A stretch of DNA of 7,441 bases, from positions 1 through 7,441 of the forward strand of contig PXEJ01000094.1 of NCBI GenBank assembly GCA_003566215.1. The letters run 5' to 3'. The DNA is from Cyanobacteria bacterium T3Sed10_376R1m (GTDB lineage Bacteria > Cyanobacteriota > Cyanobacteriia > Cyanobacteriales > Cyanobacteriaceae). The notes under the pieces are model-generated. The model had not been told where the DNA came from, did not search any database, and worked only from the letters and a program-made list of their open reading frames with translations. This document shows positions 6,110 through 7,441 of this stretch, one piece after another (the stretch's first letter is position 1; each line of letters begins with the position of its first letter). A program made the translations under genes and the position numbers.

Positions 6110-6196
6110 TCAGGTAAAATTTATGAATTTTTTACTGTGCTATCAGATAAATATACAGTTATTATTTATATTTTTACTATAAACGTATTTACCTGA
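6110..6196. repeat. 9-base inverted repeat flanking the PatA-like leader
   Basis: TCAGGTAAA at 6110-6118 and TTTACCTGA at 6188-6196 are perfect inverse complements separated by 69 bases. The left arm is also part of a local imperfect hairpin (6111-6137: CAGGTAAAATT, loop TATG, AATTTTTTACTG). The left arm lies 8 bases upstream of the start codon of the leftward PatA-like gene. This could be paired operator half-sites or RNA structure; neither is proven. Confidence 0.5.
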
Positions 6197-6290
6197 GGGA
6201 AAGACTCAAATCCGTTTCGCGAGAATTAGAGTTTCATCCATCACTGTGCTTTGCTGAGAATGGGGAGTCCTATTAGATTTTAATAAAATA

Positions 6291-6324
6291 CTATGGTTAT
6301 GTTAACTTATTTTACCCCCCATAG
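6291..6324. repeat. Inverted repeat CTATGG / CCATAG
   Basis: A 6-base perfect inverted repeat (6291-6296 with 6319-6324) encloses 22 bases that include the palindrome GTTAAC and a run of C residues just before the right arm. There is no T-tract on either side in the right place, so it does not look like a terminator. It may be a small structural or protein-binding site, or chance. Confidence 0.35.
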
Positions 6325-6426
6325 CATAAAGAACTATAGTCAAAAGTTAAATGCGTTAATAGTGAATTTATTTTCTTTAGTACATGTATTTGAAGTCCTT
6401 CTATATTTTAGCTTTTTTTCCTCTAT

Positions 6427-6453
6427 GAAAAAAGAATTAATATTAAGTTCTTA
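6427..6453 (-). terminator. Probable Rho-independent terminator of mnmE
   Basis: Read leftward, AAGAA, C, TTA, a short ATAT loop, TAA and TTCTT form an 8-pair stem with one bulged base, immediately followed by a T run (TTTTC). It lies 57 to 83 bases after the mnmE stop in the correct direction. The stem is AT-rich and weak, so efficiency is uncertain. Confidence 0.42.
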
Positions 6454-6509
6454 AAAATCCTTGATAAAACTGGTGATATTTTCTATTCTTTAACTCTGCG
6501 CACTCATCT

Positions 6510-7441
6510 CTACTTCCCGATACAAAAACGACTAAAGATTCGCTCTAAAACTGATTCTGTAACTTCTTCCCCCGTAATTTCTCCCAGGGCTTGGATAGCA
6601 ATGCGCAAATCTATTGTCCAAAAATCGAGAGGTAACTTGTTGTCAATAGTCTCTTGTACTTGAATTAAAGCTAATTTGGCTCGGGTGAGAGCGGCTCCTT
6701 GTCTTTGATTAATGGCTATATCTAAATCTTGGGCTTGGGTTGTGCCTGTCTCTATGGAGTTGATAATGGCATTTTCTAAGTCGATAATACCCTGATTCAT
6801 CAGCGCGGCGGTGTTAACTACCCGAGAAATTTGAGGGGGATAAGTAATGATTTTTTCAGAGGTTATGTCAGTTTTGTTGATGACGAGGATAATGTTTAAG
6901 TCTTTAATTTGACGATATATTTCTTCGTCTTCTTGTGTCCAGCCTGTTTCGGCGGAAATAGTTAACAGAACTAAGTCTGCTTGATTTACGGCTTGAATGG
7001 ATCTCATCACGCCGATTTTTTCTACGGTATCTTCTGTGTTTCTAATTCCTGCGGTGTCTAATACTTGGATGGGGATACCGTTAACTACTAATTGAGATTC
7101 TACTACATCCCGGGTGGTTCCGGGAAGGTCTGTAACGATCGCCCGATCGCTTTTACTCCACGCATTGAGTAAACTGGATTTCCCTACATTAGGGCGGCCG
7201 ACAATTGCTACTTTTAAACCACTGCGCAATAATTCCCCTTGATCTTTGGTAGCTAAAATAGATTGCACTTTAGTCAAACTATGTTCTAAATCTTTTTTTA
7301 TTTGTGGTTCATCGAGGGGGGGCAAATCGTCTTCAAAGTCTATTCTTGCTTCTACTTCTGCGAGAATATCGACAAGACTATGACGCATTTGTTTGATCGG
7401 TTGTGCTAATTTTCCCTGTAATCCGGCAAGGGCAACTTGGG
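6510..7441 (-). CDS. mnmE: tRNA modification GTPase MnmE, C-terminal two thirds (5' end outside window)
   Basis: MnmE (TrmE) is a dimeric GTPase that works with MnmG to place carboxymethylaminomethyl or aminomethyl groups on wobble uridine 34 of certain tRNAs. The frame stays open to the right edge, adding [17 protein letters not shown] before the Met at 7388, so that Met is internal. Of about 455 residues usual for the family, 309 are visible. The helical-domain motif [14 protein letters not shown] appears first. The inserted G domain follows: G1 GRPNVGKSS (visible residues 81-89), G2 TTRD (108-111), G3 DTAG (128-131) and G4 NKTD (188-191). The protein ends in the diagnostic CIGK, whose cysteine is conserved in MnmE. 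The N-terminal folate-binding domain lies outside the window. All visible key residues are present and the gene looks intact. Confidence 0.97.
   Translation of the reverse strand, partial: QVALAGLQGKLAQPIKQMRHSLVDILAEVEARIDFEDDLPPLDEPQIKKDLEHSLTKVQSILATKDQGELLRSGLKVAIVGRPNVGKSSLLNAWSKSDRAIVTDLPGTTRDVVESQLVVNGIPIQVLDTAGIRNTEDTVEKIGVMRSIQAVNQADLVLLTISAETGWTQEDEEIYRQIKDLNIILVINKTDITSEKIITYPPQISRVVNTAALMNQGIIDLENAIINSIETGTTQAQDLDIAINQRQGAALTRAKLALIQVQETIDNKLPLDFWTIDLRIAIQALGEITGEEVTESVLERIFSRFCIGK

Larger units (their letters stand above)
6102..6509. other. 408-base non-coding stretch between PatA-like gene and mnmE
   Basis: No complete gene is seen here. The part next to the PatA-like gene (6102-6189) is very AT-rich (16 G or C in 88 bases) and holds a potential leader with inverted repeats. 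From about 6190 to 6275 the composition rises to about 45 percent GC and one frame stays open. Beyond that the stretch is again AT-rich, with a hairpin at 6291-6324, a palindrome ACTATAGT at 6333-6340, and a likely terminator for mnmE at 6427-6453. The promoter of the PatA-like gene should lie in this stretch, but I cannot point to a clear one. Confidence 0.7.

Noticed and set aside
6190..6275. tRNA or known riboswitch in the GC-richer island
   Set aside because: No cloverleaf, no conserved T-arm sequence, and none of the glutamine or cobalamin riboswitch motifs I know could be found on either strand.
6425..6451. Short rightward frame MKKELILSS
   Set aside because: Only nine codons with no ribosome binding site; it overlaps the probable mnmE terminator, which explains the A and T runs better.
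7137..7155. HIP1-like site in mnmE (CGATCGCCCGATCGC)
   Set aside because: Two overlapping partial matches but neither contains the complete GCGATCGC octamer.

Overview
The window looks like chromosomal DNA of an AT-rich cyanobacterium. The palindrome GCGATCGC (HIP1), typical of cyanobacterial genomes, occurs three times in 7.4 kb. The gene set is also characteristic: a Ycf46-type AAA ATPase, a PAP/fibrillin protein, DUF3134 and DUF751 small proteins, and a PATAN-domain response regulator. Base composition and protein style suggest a unicellular form of the Cyanobacterium/Geminocystis kind, but that placement is an impression, not a demonstrated identity.

Layout. Position 1-675 (+) holds the C-terminal part of the Ycf46-like ATPase; its start lies left of the window. 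It converges, with 9 bases between stops, on a leftward cluster (3761 down to 685): a PAP/fibrillin protein, then lptA, lptB and one LptF/LptG-family permease. This is the core of lipopolysaccharide export: LptB powers the permease and the LptA-like protein forms part of the periplasmic bridge. A 58-base divergent gap separates the cluster from a small rightward acidic DUF3134 gene (3820-4068). That gene converges on rbfA (4520-4128, leftward), which is preceded by a small DUF751 membrane protein (4841-4638). Further right, all leftward, are a PatA-type response regulator (6101-4911), a 408-base non-coding stretch, and the C-terminal two thirds of mnmE (7441-6510), whose start lies beyond the right edge.

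Most of the window is ordinary housekeeping: envelope lipid export, ribosome maturation, tRNA modification and signalling. No mobile element, CRISPR array, tRNA or rRNA was recognised. I found no convincing previously undescribed system.

The parts that repay a second look are non-coding or contextual: (i) a near-copy of the DUF751 start region placed just upstream of rbfA; (ii) a leader upstream of the PatA-like gene whose proximal segment can pair with two different partners; (iii) a roughly 90-base island of clearly higher GC inside the very AT-rich gap before mnmE, with an open frame but no start codon; and (iv) a fibrillin gene placed upstream of the LPS-export genes.
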